Shown one piece after another: positions 1 to 7,466 of a stretch of DNA of 14,889 nucleotides. The stretch comes from Flavobacteriaceae bacterium. Its GTDB lineage: Bacteria > Bacteroidota > Bacteroidia > Flavobacteriales > Flavobacteriaceae. Both the position numbers and the translations under genes were made by a program. Position 1 is the stretch's first letter, and every line of letters starts with the position of its first letter. A model generated the notes under the pieces. The model was not told where the DNA came from and did no database searches. It worked only from the letters and a program-made list of their open reading frames with translations. The stretch spans positions 1-14,889 of the forward strand of contig JAKIUU010000045.1 in NCBI GenBank assembly GCA_021647405.1, read 5' to 3'.

Positions 1-176
1 GCGAAGGAACCATTGAGGTATATGACTACAGTGGCAGAATCATCTTTAAGAAAAAGGTTAAAAACCTCAAAGAAGGCATCAAACTTAATATGAGAAGTAA
101 AATGTCTGGATCTTACTTTACACGTATCATATACAAAGGGAAGGTTTATACAGCCATCATATTTAAGAAGAAATAA
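1..176 (+). CDS. C-terminal end of a T9SS-secreted protein (partial)
   Basis: This is the last 57 codons of a gene that begins outside the window, read in the frame starting at base 3 and ending at TAA 174-176. The translated tail contains EVYDYSGRIIF, then a Gly-containing turn, SGSYFTRI and a basic end (IIFKKK). This is the usual pattern of the type A C-terminal sorting domain (Por secretion tail) that sends proteins through the type IX secretion system of Bacteroidota and is removed at the cell surface. The function of the exported part cannot be told from this fragment. A strong terminator follows 24 bases later, so this gene ends its transcription unit. Confidence 0.8.
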   Translation, partial: EGTIEVYDYSGRIIFKKKVKNLKEGIKLNMRSKMSGSYFTRIIYKGKVYTAIIFKKK

Positions 177-200
177 TTCATAAATACATTCTCTAAAAGA

Positions 201-238
201 CAGGTTAAAGTTCAATCACTTTAACCTGTTTTTTTTTT
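201..238 (+). terminator. Rho-independent terminator after the T9SS gene
   Basis: A perfect 10-bp stem, CAGGTTAAAG (201-210) with CTTTAACCTG (219-228), closes an 8-base loop and is followed by ten T residues (229-238). It lies 24 bases after the stop codon of the upstream gene. Confidence 0.93.
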
Positions 239-241
239 GGT

Positions 242-308
242 GGGGTATAGGTCAATACCCCGACCCTCTGGGTCGGTTCTTTATATTGGGTTCAAGGTTC
301 TACCTTGA
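242..308. repeat. Cluster of three perfect stem-loops (REP-like)
   Basis: Three perfect 7-bp hairpins stand almost end to end. The first is GGGGTAT (242-248) with ATACCCC (255-261), loop of 6. The second is CCGACCC (260-266) with GGGTCGG (270-276), loop TCT. The third is TCAAGGT (292-298) with ACCTTGA (302-308), loop TCT. The first two share bases 260-261, so they compete for them. The GC-rich stems stand out from the AT-rich surroundings, and no T-run follows, so these do not look like terminators. The pattern resembles dispersed palindromic (REP-like) units of flavobacterial intergenic regions. That membership is inference, because no second copy lies in the window. Confidence 0.6.
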
Positions 309-334
309 GGTTTAATACCTTTTATTTAACTTTA
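305..334 (+). promoter_or_regulatory. Possible promoter of the aromatic amino acid hydroxylase gene
   Basis: TTG at 305-307 and TAACTTTA at 327-334 are separated by 19 bases. This fits the Bacteroidota pattern of a -33 TTG and a -7 TAnnTTTG, with one mismatch in the last base of the -7. The ATG at 356 lies 21 bases downstream. The -33 falls within the right arm of the third upstream hairpin. Confidence 0.4.
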
Positions 335-355
335 CAGCACTTAAATTTTCAAAAT

Positions 356-2089
356 ATGACTTTTGGCCAAAGCAATACTATTTTAAAAAAACTCCCCAAA
401 CATTTACAGTGTTTTATAATTCAGCAGCCTTATAATTCTTATACAGCGAAAGACCAAGCAGTTTGGCGTTACGTAATGCAAAAGAGTATAAAGTATTTAG
501 GTAAGAAGGCACACCATTCCTACCTTGACGGATTGACTAAAACTGGGATTTCACCCGAAGAAATTCCGCATATGCAAGGGATGAACCGTATTTTAAAAGA
601 CATTGGCTGGGCGGCGGTATCTGTAGATGGGTTTATTCCACCCAGTACTTTTATGGAATTCCAAGCCTATAATATTTTGGTTATTGCGGCTGACATTAGG
701 ACTGCCAATCATATTGAATACACACCAGCTCCCGATATTATCCACGAGGCTGCAGGCCATGCACCAATAATTGCCAATCCAGAATATGCTGAATATTTAA
801 GGCGCTTTGGCGAAATAGGTAGCAAAGCCATTTCTTCTGCCAAAGATTACGAATTGTATGAAGCCATAAGACATTTATCTATTATAAAGGAAAATCCCAG
901 CATAAAAGAAAAAGCTGTTGTTGAGGCCGAAAATAAAGTGGCCGATATTGTTGCTAACATGGGTACACCCAGCGAAATGGCACAAATTAGAAACCTGCAC
1001 TGGTGGACTGTTGAATACGGATTAATAGGGGCTTTAGACAACCCCAAAATTTATGGTGCTGGTTTGTTGTCCTCTATTGGCGAAAGCGAATGGTGTATGA
1101 GCAAACAGGTCAAAAAAATACCGTATGGCATCGCAGCAGCACAAACCGAATTTGATATTACCAAACCGCAACCCCAATTATTTGTAACACCAGATTTTGC
1201 ACATTTAAGTGTCGTTTTAGAAGAATTTGCCAATACCATGGCATTGAGGCGTGGCGGATTAAAGGGGATTAAAAAATTGATTGATTCTAAAAATTTAGGA
1301 ACAGTTGTTTTGAGTACAGGAATTCAGGTGTCGGGTCTTTTTACAAAAGTTATAGAAAATGAGACAAGCCCTATTTATTTTCAAACAACAGGACCAACGG
1401 CCTTGGCCTATCAAAATAAAGAACTTGTAAGCCACGGAAAAACATACCATGCAGCTGGTTTTGGTTCTCCTGTAGGGAAGTTGAAAGGGCGCAATTTAGC
1501 GATAGAAGATATGTCGCCTAAAGATCTAGAAACATACGGCCTTTACGAAGGTAAGCTAAGCACTTTAGAATTTGAAGGAGGTGTTAAGGTACATGGCGAA
1601 ATAATAACGGGACGTCGTAATCTACAAGGTGAAATCATACTAATATCTTTTAAAAATTGTTCTGTTACACATGGTAAAACCATTTTGTTTAAACCAGAAT
1701 GGGGTGTTTACGATATGGCTGTAGGAGCCAATATTTCGTCAGTTTATGCGGGTGTTGCCGATCCAGAAGCTTATGAGTTAAGTTTTAATCCGCCAAGCGA
1801 AAAAACACATAAGATAAGCTATTCTAAAAGCGACAAGGTTTTACATCAGTATTATCAAAAAATTAGAGATTTTAGAAAAGAGAAATCTACAGATACACGT
1901 CAGCTCATAAAAATATTCGAAGATGTAAAAGAAGAATCGCCAAATGAGTGGCTTTTATTTTTAGAGATTTACGAACAGATTCTTAAATTAGAGACATCAA
2001 AAAGCAGGGCTGTTTTAACATATCTAGACAAATTAAGCCGTCAAGAGAAATATAAAAAATTAATAAAAGAAGGTCTGGCCTTGTTATAA
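356..2089 (+). CDS. Long-form aromatic amino acid hydroxylase (phenylalanine 4-monooxygenase type)
   Basis: A 577-residue protein whose first ~320 residues form the pterin-dependent, non-haem iron hydroxylase domain that turns phenylalanine into tyrosine using tetrahydrobiopterin and O2. The iron ligands are visible as H130 and H135 in PDIIHEAAGH and E220 in WWTVEYGL. The core domain is followed by about 240 residues absent from the short (~260-residue) proteobacterial enzymes: a Gly/Ile-rich, probably beta-structured part and a charged helical tail. Bacteroidota hydroxylases are often this long, but the role of the extension is not known to me. ATG 356 is preferred over an in-frame TTG at 305, which overlaps the likely -33 element and a hairpin arm. 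No pterin-4a-carbinolamine dehydratase gene is adjacent. Whether the substrate is Phe, Tyr or Trp is not proven. The stop codon directly touches the convergent pyk stop. Confidence 0.9.
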   Translation: MTFGQSNTILKKLPKHLQCFIIQQPYNSYTAKDQAVWRYVMQKSIKYLGKKAHHSYLDGLTKTGISPEEIPHMQGMNRILKDIGWAAVSVDGFIPPSTFMEFQAYNILVIAADIRTANHIEYTPAPDIIHEAAGHAPIIANPEYAEYLRRFGEIGSKAISSAKDYELYEAIRHLSIIKENPSIKEKAVVEAENKVADIVANMGTPSEMAQIRNLHWWTVEYGLIGALDNPKIYGAGLLSSIGESEWCMSKQVKKIPYGIAAAQTEFDITKPQPQLFVTPDFAHLSVVLEEFANTMALRRGGLKGIKKLIDSKNLGTVVLSTGIQVSGLFTKVIENETSPIYFQTTGPTALAYQNKELVSHGKTYHAAGFGSPVGKLKGRNLAIEDMSPKDLETYGLYEGKLSTLEFEGGVKVHGEIITGRRNLQGEIILISFKNCSVTHGKTILFKPEWGVYDMAVGANISSVYAGVADPEAYELSFNPPSEKTHKISYSKSDKVLHQYYQKIRDFRKEKSTDTRQLIKIFEDVKEESPNEWLLFLEIYEQILKLETSKSRAVLTYLDKLSRQEKYKKLIKEGLALL

Positions 2090-3520
2090 CTAATCTATTT
2101 CTGTGAGCCTTAAAGTATTTACTTTGCCTTTTTCTTTTATAGGCATAGAGGTCAATGAAATAACATAATCGCCTGTTTTGGTGTAGCCTTTTTCTTTACC
2201 TATTTTATTGATATCTATTATGGTAGCATCTGTGCTGGTCATTTTGTCATAATAAAAAGCCTTAACACCCCATAATAAATTAAGCATCGCCATAATACGT
2301 CGGTTTGAGGTAAATGCTAAAATATGGGCATGTGGGCGTCTTGCCGAAATATGAAAGGCTGTATAGCCACTATTGGTTAGTGTATTTATGGCGGCTACAT
2401 CTATATTGTCGGCCATTATACTCGCTTGGTGACAAATAGTTTTGGTAATAAAGCGGTCGTTTATGGTTGTAAAAGCCTTTGTGTCCATTTTTATCAAAGC
2501 AGAGTTTTCGACTTTTTCAATAATGCTTCGCATTTTTTGAATGACTTGAAGAGGGTATTTCCCTACCGAGGTTTCTCCAGAAAGCATCACAGCGTCGGCA
2601 CCATCCATAATTGAATTGGCAACGTCGTTTACTTCGGCACGTGTGGGCACTTGATTTTCAATCATGGTTTCCATCATTTGCGTGGCAATAATCACTGGGA
2701 TTCGTGCTTTTTTAGCTTTGGCCACAAGCTTTTTTTGAATAAGTGGCACTTCTTCCATAGGTACTTCTACACCTAAATCGCCACGGGCAACCATTAACGC
2801 ATCACAATGACTTGTTATTTTGTTGATATTTAAAACAGCTTCTGGTTTTTCTATTTTAGCGATAACCGGAATTTTATAATCAGAATTATCGGCAATAAGT
2901 TTGTTGAGTAAATCTAAATCGTCTGGTGTTCTTACAAACGAGAGGGCTATCCAATCTACTTCTAAGCCAATGGCAAAAAGAGCATCTTTAACATCTTTTT
3001 CTGTTAAGGCAGGCTGAGAAATATTGGTGTTGGGTAAATTAACACCTTTTTTAGAGTTTAACGGGCCGCCGCGCAATACCTTGGTAACAACTTCATCATT
3101 TCTGTTAGTGCTTATGACTTCAAAAAGCAATTTGCCATCATCAACTAAAATATGTTCTCCCGATTTGACATCTTTCGGAAACTGTTGGTATGTCATAAAG
3201 GCTTTTTCTTGAGTGCCTTCGCAGGGGTTTATAGTAAAGATAAAGCGGTCATTTTCATTAAGTATAACACCTTCTTTCATAACACCTACACGCAATTTGG
3301 GGCCTTGTAAATCGGCTAAGACAGCAATGTTGTAATTGAGTTCTTTATTGAGTTCTCTTATTATTTTAACATTGTTTTTTACAACGGCATAATCAGCATG
3401 AGAAAAATTGATTCTGAACACATTAACACCGGCCAATATCATTTTTTTAATGATTTCTTTATCGCTACAGGCAGGGCCAAGTGTTGCTACAATTTTTGTT
3501 TTCTTTCCTTTTTTAATCAT
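2090..3520 (-). CDS. pyk: Pyruvate kinase
   Basis: A 476-residue cytoplasmic pyruvate kinase that makes pyruvate and ATP from phosphoenolpyruvate and ADP. The protein opens with KTKIVATLGPAC. R36 lies in FRINFSH, the inserted B domain spans about residues 71-165, and the signature IPVIAKIEKPEA holds catalytic K222 and metal ligand E224. ARGDLGVE follows at about 245-252, then the conserved MMETMI...PTRAEVNDVAN helix. The C-terminal allosteric domain fills about 345-476. Length is typical. It is the last gene of the acpP operon, starting 2 bases after the IPExxxVDY gene. No terminator fits after it, because its TAG is followed at once by the stop of the convergent hydroxylase gene. Confidence 0.97.
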   Translation of the reverse strand: MIKKGKKTKIVATLGPACSDKEIIKKMILAGVNVFRINFSHADYAVVKNNVKIIRELNKELNYNIAVLADLQGPKLRVGVMKEGVILNENDRFIFTINPCEGTQEKAFMTYQQFPKDVKSGEHILVDDGKLLFEVISTNRNDEVVTKVLRGGPLNSKKGVNLPNTNISQPALTEKDVKDALFAIGLEVDWIALSFVRTPDDLDLLNKLIADNSDYKIPVIAKIEKPEAVLNINKITSHCDALMVARGDLGVEVPMEEVPLIQKKLVAKAKKARIPVIIATQMMETMIENQVPTRAEVNDVANSIMDGADAVMLSGETSVGKYPLQVIQKMRSIIEKVENSALIKMDTKAFTTINDRFITKTICHQASIMADNIDVAAINTLTNSGYTAFHISARRPHAHILAFTSNRRIMAMLNLLWGVKAFYYDKMTSTDATIIDINKIGKEKGYTKTGDYVISLTSMPIKEKGKVNTLRLTEID

Positions 3521-3522
3521 AT

Positions 3523-4002
3523 TTAGAATATTAGATGGGCGTTTTGTTTTATGTTTTTAGGTGCTGTTGTGTAACAAGTAACGATTTGCGGAATAGTATT
3601 TAATTTTTCGATAATGCAGTTTGTCTTATGCAAAGATACGTCACCAGATATTTTTAAGAAGTAATCTACCTTTTTTTTATCGTTAATTAAATAAGAAACT
3701 TTTGTTTCGCCCAATAAAGTGTTGTAAAACAAGGCGTTTTTTTTAGAGGTAGTGTACTTAACACCTAAATATTTGTTGGCAATTAAGTTATAGGTTAAGA
3801 AAAAAGCCTTGTCGCAGTACTCGTAAAGAGCGTAAGAAGCTCCATTTTCTTTAAAATCTAAATCACTGTCTCGGCGTTTTAATGACAAATTGAGTTTTTT
3901 ATTGATAAAGTAGGCCAAACGGTAATCTTCTAAGGCCGTATGCAAGCATATTAAAATATAATCCAATTCGGGTTCTAAATCTAAGAGGTGTAATTTGGAC
4001 AT
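3523..4002 (-). CDS. IPExxxVDY family protein (unknown function)
   Basis: A 159-residue cytoplasmic protein with no signal peptide or membrane segment. Its place between rnc and pyk is where the Bacteroidota IPExxxVDY family is usually found, and length and overall pattern agree. The motif that names the family is degenerate here: the matching segment, LINDKKKVDYFLKISG at about residues 105-120, keeps I, V, D and Y but has ND in place of PE. It sits 3 bases after rnc and 2 bases before pyk, so translation is probably coupled. No biochemical role is established that I know of. Confidence 0.8.
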   Translation of the reverse strand: MSKLHLLDLEPELDYILICLHTALEDYRLAYFINKKLNLSLKRRDSDLDFKENGASYALYEYCDKAFFLTYNLIANKYLGVKYTTSKKNALFYNTLLGETKVSYLINDKKKVDYFLKISGDVSLHKTNCIIEKLNTIPQIVTCYTTAPKNIKQNAHLIF

Positions 4003-4005
4003 TGT

Positions 4006-4737
4006 TTAAGTTATTTTATTTTGCAGGGCATAGTAACCACGTTGGGCTGTTTTTTCTTCGGCTTTCTTTTTTGAGGTATCACGCCCTTTGGCAACTTGTT
4101 TTCCATCAATAAATAATTTCACACTGTAATGTCTGATGTCATCATTTCCGGAATCTTCATAAATGTCAAATTTAAACTCTTTTTTTTCTTTTTGACACCA
4201 TTCTATGAGTAAACTTTTATAACTGCTAATTTGCTGTTCAAGGGCATTTAAATCTATATAAGGACCAATCAACTTTTGATGTAAAAAATTACTGCAAACA
4301 ATAAAACCTTTGTCAATAAAAATGGCTCCCGTTAAAGCTTCAAAAACATTGCCATGGATATTTTCGCCAAAACGACTTTCTTTAACTGTGCTTTTTACAA
4401 ACTGAATGAGATTTAAGTTTTTACCAACATTATTTAAATGTTTTCTACTCACAATTTTTGACCGCATTTGGGTGAGATATCCTTCGTCTTCTAAAGGGGC
4501 TTTGATAAAGAGATATTCTGCTATCACAGTCCCTATAATGGCATCGCCTAAAAATTCAAGTCGTTCGTAATTTAGCGGTTTGCCTTCTTTGTTAATTTGT
4601 TTAACAGAGCTGTGTGTAAATGCCTTTCTGTAAAGGGGTAATGATTTTGGTTTAAATCCTAAAATTTCCGTTAAACCTTTATAAAACCGATTGTCTTCAT
4701 GTGCATTTGGTTTTAATTTTTTACGAAAAAAATTCAT
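4006..4737 (-). CDS. rnc: Ribonuclease III
   Basis: A 243-residue double-strand-specific endoribonuclease that processes rRNA precursors and other structured RNA. The signature ERLEFLGDA covers residues 58-66 with metal-site residues E61 and D65, and E133 in NVFEALTGAIF supplies the other catalytic acid. Residues 174-240 form the double-stranded RNA binding domain and end in the expected GRDTSKKKAEEKTAQRGYYAL pattern. A basic N-terminal extension of about 20 residues precedes the nuclease domain, as is common in Bacteroidota. The gene follows fabF by 15 bases. The linkage of fatty-acid synthesis genes with rnc is widespread in bacteria. Confidence 0.96.
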   Translation of the reverse strand: MNFFRKKLKPNAHEDNRFYKGLTEILGFKPKSLPLYRKAFTHSSVKQINKEGKPLNYERLEFLGDAIIGTVIAEYLFIKAPLEDEGYLTQMRSKIVSRKHLNNVGKNLNLIQFVKSTVKESRFGENIHGNVFEALTGAIFIDKGFIVCSNFLHQKLIGPYIDLNALEQQISSYKSLLIEWCQKEKKEFKFDIYEDSGNDDIRHYSVKLFIDGKQVAKGRDTSKKKAEEKTAQRGYYALQNKIT

Positions 4738-4752
4738 TAAATAGAAATGCAG

Positions 4753-6003
4753 TTACTCAATTTTTTTAAACAGCAAACAGGCATTATGGCCTCCAAAACC
4801 AAATGTGTTACTCAGGGCAATTTTAACAGCGCTTTTTTGCGCTTTGTTAAAAGTAAAGTTTAATTTTTTATCAATGTTTTCATCGTCAGTAAAATGATTG
4901 ATGGTAGGAGGCACTATGCCATTTTTTATGGCAAGTATTGAGGCGATAGCTTCTATAGCACCAGCAGCTCCTAGCAGATGACCAGTCATTGATTTTGTTG
5001 AATTGATATTGATGTTGTAAGCATGGTCACCAAAAACGGTTTTTATTGCTTTAGATTCTGCAACATCGCCAAGTGGCGTAGAAGTACCATGCATATTAAT
5101 AGCATCTACATCTTCGGGTTTAATACCCGCATCTCTTAAGCAATTACGCATCACATTAATAGCACCTAAACCTTCGGGGTGTGGGGCTGTAATATGATGG
5201 GCATCGGCAGATAAGCCGCCGCCAATAAGTTCGGCATAAATGGTTGCCCCACGATTTATAGCGTGTTCGTATTCTTCTAAGATAAGGGCACCGGCTCCTT
5301 CGCCAAGTACAAATCCATTGCGGTCTTTGTCAAATGGTCTTGAAGCTGTTTTGGGGTCGTCATTACGGGTAGATAGGGCAAACATGGCATTAAAACCACC
5401 TACGCCTGCTATTGTTACAGCTGCCTCTGAACCACCGGTTACAAAAACATCGGCATGACCCAAACGGATATAGTTTAAGGCATCAATCATCGCATTGGCA
5501 GATGAAGCACATGCGGCAACTGTGGTAAAATTTGGACCTCTTAAGCCGTGCTTAATTGAAATATAGCCAGGGGCAATATCGGCTATCATTTTTGGAATAA
5601 AAAAGGGGTTGAATCGCGGTGTACCATCGCCAGCAGAAAAATTCAGAATTTCTTCCTGAAAAGTTTCTAAGCCACCAATACCGGCACCCCAAATAACACC
5701 AATGCGATCTTTGTCTTCTTTGTCTAAATCTAACCCAGAATCTATAATGGCTTCATCTGCCGCCACCATGGCATATTGGGTAAATTTGTCCATTTTACGC
5801 GCATCCTTACGGTTGATATAATCTGTAACCTCAAAGTTTTTAAGCTCACAAGCAAACTGTGTTTTAAACTTTGACGCATCAAAATGAGTGATGGGAGCGG
5901 CTCCGCTAACGCCGTTAACTAAGCCGTTCCAATACTCTTGTAGATTATTACCAATTGGTGTTAAAGCACCAAGTCCAGTTACAACTACGCGTTTTAAAAT
6001 CAT
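4753..6003 (-). CDS. fabF: 3-oxoacyl-[acyl-carrier-protein] synthase II
   Basis: A 416-residue condensing enzyme that elongates acyl-ACP with malonyl-ACP in type II fatty-acid synthesis. The Cys-His-His triad is complete: C165 in TVAACASSANAM, H305 in NMHGTSTPLGD and H342 in KSMTGHLLGAAG. The Gly-rich end NTFGFGGHNACLLF is also standard. Length matches FabF rather than FabB. It starts 9 bases after acpP, so substrate carrier and synthase are made from one message. Confidence 0.97.
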   Translation of the reverse strand: MILKRVVVTGLGALTPIGNNLQEYWNGLVNGVSGAAPITHFDASKFKTQFACELKNFEVTDYINRKDARKMDKFTQYAMVAADEAIIDSGLDLDKEDKDRIGVIWGAGIGGLETFQEEILNFSAGDGTPRFNPFFIPKMIADIAPGYISIKHGLRGPNFTTVAACASSANAMIDALNYIRLGHADVFVTGGSEAAVTIAGVGGFNAMFALSTRNDDPKTASRPFDKDRNGFVLGEGAGALILEEYEHAINRGATIYAELIGGGLSADAHHITAPHPEGLGAINVMRNCLRDAGIKPEDVDAINMHGTSTPLGDVAESKAIKTVFGDHAYNININSTKSMTGHLLGAAGAIEAIASILAIKNGIVPPTINHFTDDENIDKKLNFTFNKAQKSAVKIALSNTFGFGGHNACLLFKKIE

Positions 6004-6012
6004 GTAGATTGT

Positions 6013-6246
6013 TTATTTAGCTTCTTCGATATAAGAGATAGCTTGACCAACAGTTCCAATGTTTTCAGCTTGGTCGTCTGGTATTTGAATGTCAAATTCT
6101 TTTTCAAATTCCATAATTAATTCTACAGTGTCAAGCGAGTCGGCTCCTAGGTCGTTTGTAAAACTAGCTTCTAAAGTCACTTCGTTTTCGTCAACACCTA
6201 ATTTGTCAACGATTATTGCTTTTACTCTTGATGCAATGTCAGACAT
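6013..6246 (-). CDS. acpP: Acyl carrier protein
   Basis: A 77-residue acidic carrier protein. S37 in the DLGADSLDTVELIMEFE motif is the attachment site for 4'-phosphopantetheine. Length and charge are those of a housekeeping fatty-acid ACP. It is the first gene of the acpP-fabF-rnc-IPExxxVDY-pyk operon, with a clear promoter 33 bases upstream. Confidence 0.98.
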   Translation of the reverse strand: MSDIASRVKAIIVDKLGVDENEVTLEASFTNDLGADSLDTVELIMEFEKEFDIQIPDDQAENIGTVGQAISYIEEAK

Positions 6247-6278
6247 AATATTTATTTTTTTATTTAATAATTAGACTG

Positions 6279-6286
6279 CAAAAGTA
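6279..6286 (-). promoter_or_regulatory. -7 promoter element of the acpP operon
   Basis: On the minus strand TACTTTTG exactly matches the Bacteroidota -7 element TAnnTTTG and is followed by CA. It gives a leader of about 25 bases before the acpP ATG. No clear -33 TTG is visible at the expected distance. Confidence 0.7.
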
Positions 6287-6334
6287 AAAAACTTTAACAT
6301 AAAACCCCTTATTAATTAAAAATATAGCGAATTT

Positions 6335-6349
6335 AACTTCGATAAAGTT
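6335..6349. promoter_or_regulatory. Small inverted repeat in the acpP-purN divergent region
   Basis: AACTT (6335-6339) and AAGTT (6345-6349) flank CGATA in the region between the divergent acpP and purN genes. It could be an operator, but a short AT-rich repeat of this size may well be chance. Confidence 0.2.
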
Positions 6350-6414
6350 CCCAGAATCATTGATTATGTTAATAATAATCCTTTTTTTTGTGGAGAATTA
6401 AAATTAAAATAGAT

Positions 6415-6987
6415 TTGAAACACCTTGTCATTTTTGCTTCAGGATCTGGGTCTAATGCTGAAAATATTGCTAACTTTTTTAAATTTAATAACAGGGTAAA
6501 AATCGATTTAATAGCTACCAACAAGGCCAGTGCGGGTGTTATTGCGCGTGCTAAAAGACTGAATATTGCTTGTAAAGTATTTGATAAAAGAGATTTAATT
6601 AACGGCGATTGGCAAAACTGGCCTCATTTATTGCAAGCCGACTTAATTATTCTAGCAGGTTTTTTGTTAAAAATACCAGCCGATTTTATTGCCAAATTCC
6701 CCAATAAAATTATCAATATTCATCCGGCTTTACTCCCCAAATACGGCGGTAAAGGCATGTATGGTGATAGGGTGCATCAAGCAGTTGTAGATAATAACGA
6801 AAATGAGTCGGGTATTACCATCCATTATGTCAATGAAAATTACGACGATGGCGCTGTTATCTTTCAGAAATCCTTTGCGCTTGACGCGGATGAAACCGCC
6901 GAATTGCTTGCCCAGAAAATTCACCAACTGGAATATAACTATTTCCCAAAAGTGATTGATAAATTATTGTTTGATGACGCAAAATAA
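6415..6987 (+). CDS. purN: Phosphoribosylglycinamide formyltransferase
   Basis: A 190-residue enzyme that formylates glycinamide ribonucleotide with 10-formyltetrahydrofolate, the third step of purine synthesis. With the chosen start, the N-terminal HLVIFASGSGSNAENI is the phosphate-binding loop, and N101 and H103 in INIHPALLPKYGGKGMYG are the catalytic pair. D144 in NENYDDGAVIFQ is the catalytic aspartate. No ATG precedes the conserved strand, so TTG 6415 is taken as start because it gives the usual family length. An upstream in-frame TTG at 6388 would add nine basic residues and is less likely. The gene is divergent from acpP and overlaps rnhA. Confidence 0.95.
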   Translation: MKHLVIFASGSGSNAENIANFFKFNNRVKIDLIATNKASAGVIARAKRLNIACKVFDKRDLINGDWQNWPHLLQADLIILAGFLLKIPADFIAKFPNKIINIHPALLPKYGGKGMYGDRVHQAVVDNNENESGITIHYVNENYDDGAVIFQKSFALDADETAELLAQKIHQLEYNYFPKVIDKLLFDDAK

Positions 6988-7459
6988 AGTACATATTTAT
7001 ACCGACGGCGCTTGTAGCGGCAATCCTGGTAAGGGGGGTTACGGCATTGTGATGGAGTGGGTAGGGAAGCCTTATAAAAAAGAATTTTCTGAAGGCTATC
7101 GTTATACAACTAATAATAGGATGGAGCTTCTGGCTGTAATTGTGGCTTTACAAAATTTAAAAACGGACAACTTAGATATTTCTATTTTTTCTGATTCAAA
7201 ATATGTGGTAGATGCCGTCGAAAAAAAATGGGTGTTTGGTTGGGAAAAGAAATATTTTACAGGCAAGAAAAACAGTGACTTATGGATTCGTTTTTTAAAA
7301 CTCTATCGCAAGCATAAACCCAAATTGGTATGGGTAAAAGGGCATAACAATCATCCACAAAACGAGCGTTGTGATAAATTGGCTGTGGCTGCTTCGCAAA
7401 AAAAAGAACTTCAAATTGATGTACAATTTGAGGGTAAAAATCCACCTACATTGCTTTAA
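6974..7459 (+). CDS. rnhA: Ribonuclease HI
   Basis: A 161-residue ribonuclease that cuts the RNA strand of RNA-DNA hybrids. The catalytic set is complete and almost in E. coli numbering: D11 in YTDGACSGNPG, E51 in NNRMELLAV, D74 in FSDSKYV, H124 in VKGHNNHP and D134 in ERCDKLA. ATG 6974 is chosen because it starts seven residues before the first beta strand; the frame is open further upstream inside purN. The gene overlaps the last 14 bases of purN in a different frame, so the two are cotranscribed and probably translationally coupled. Confidence 0.96.
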   Translation: MTQNKVHIYTDGACSGNPGKGGYGIVMEWVGKPYKKEFSEGYRYTTNNRMELLAVIVALQNLKTDNLDISIFSDSKYVVDAVEKKWVFGWEKKYFTGKKNSDLWIRFLKLYRKHKPKLVWVKGHNNHPQNERCDKLAVAASQKKELQIDVQFEGKNPPTLL

Positions 7460-7466
7460 GTAGGTG
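7443..7466 (+). terminator. Stem-loop overlapping the rnhA stop codon
   Basis: CACCTAC (7443-7449) pairs perfectly with GTAGGTG (7460-7466) around a 10-base loop that contains the rnhA stop. No T-run follows, so it is at best a weak terminator or a 3'-end stabilising hairpin. Confidence 0.35.

Noticed and set aside
305..355. Upstream TTG start adding 17 residues to the hydroxylase
   Set aside because: The TTG lies in a hairpin arm and likely -33 element, and the added residues precede a good ATG.
847..1239. Two open frames of about 65 codons on the minus strand inside the hydroxylase gene
   Set aside because: They lie fully antisense to a conserved enzyme and have no recognisable protein features.
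2426..3212. Two plus-strand open frames inside pyk
   Set aside because: Antisense shadows of a conserved gene with no start signals.
5240..5458. 72-codon plus-strand open frame inside fabF
   Set aside because: Ser/Pro/Ala-rich product typical of an antisense shadow of a well-conserved gene.
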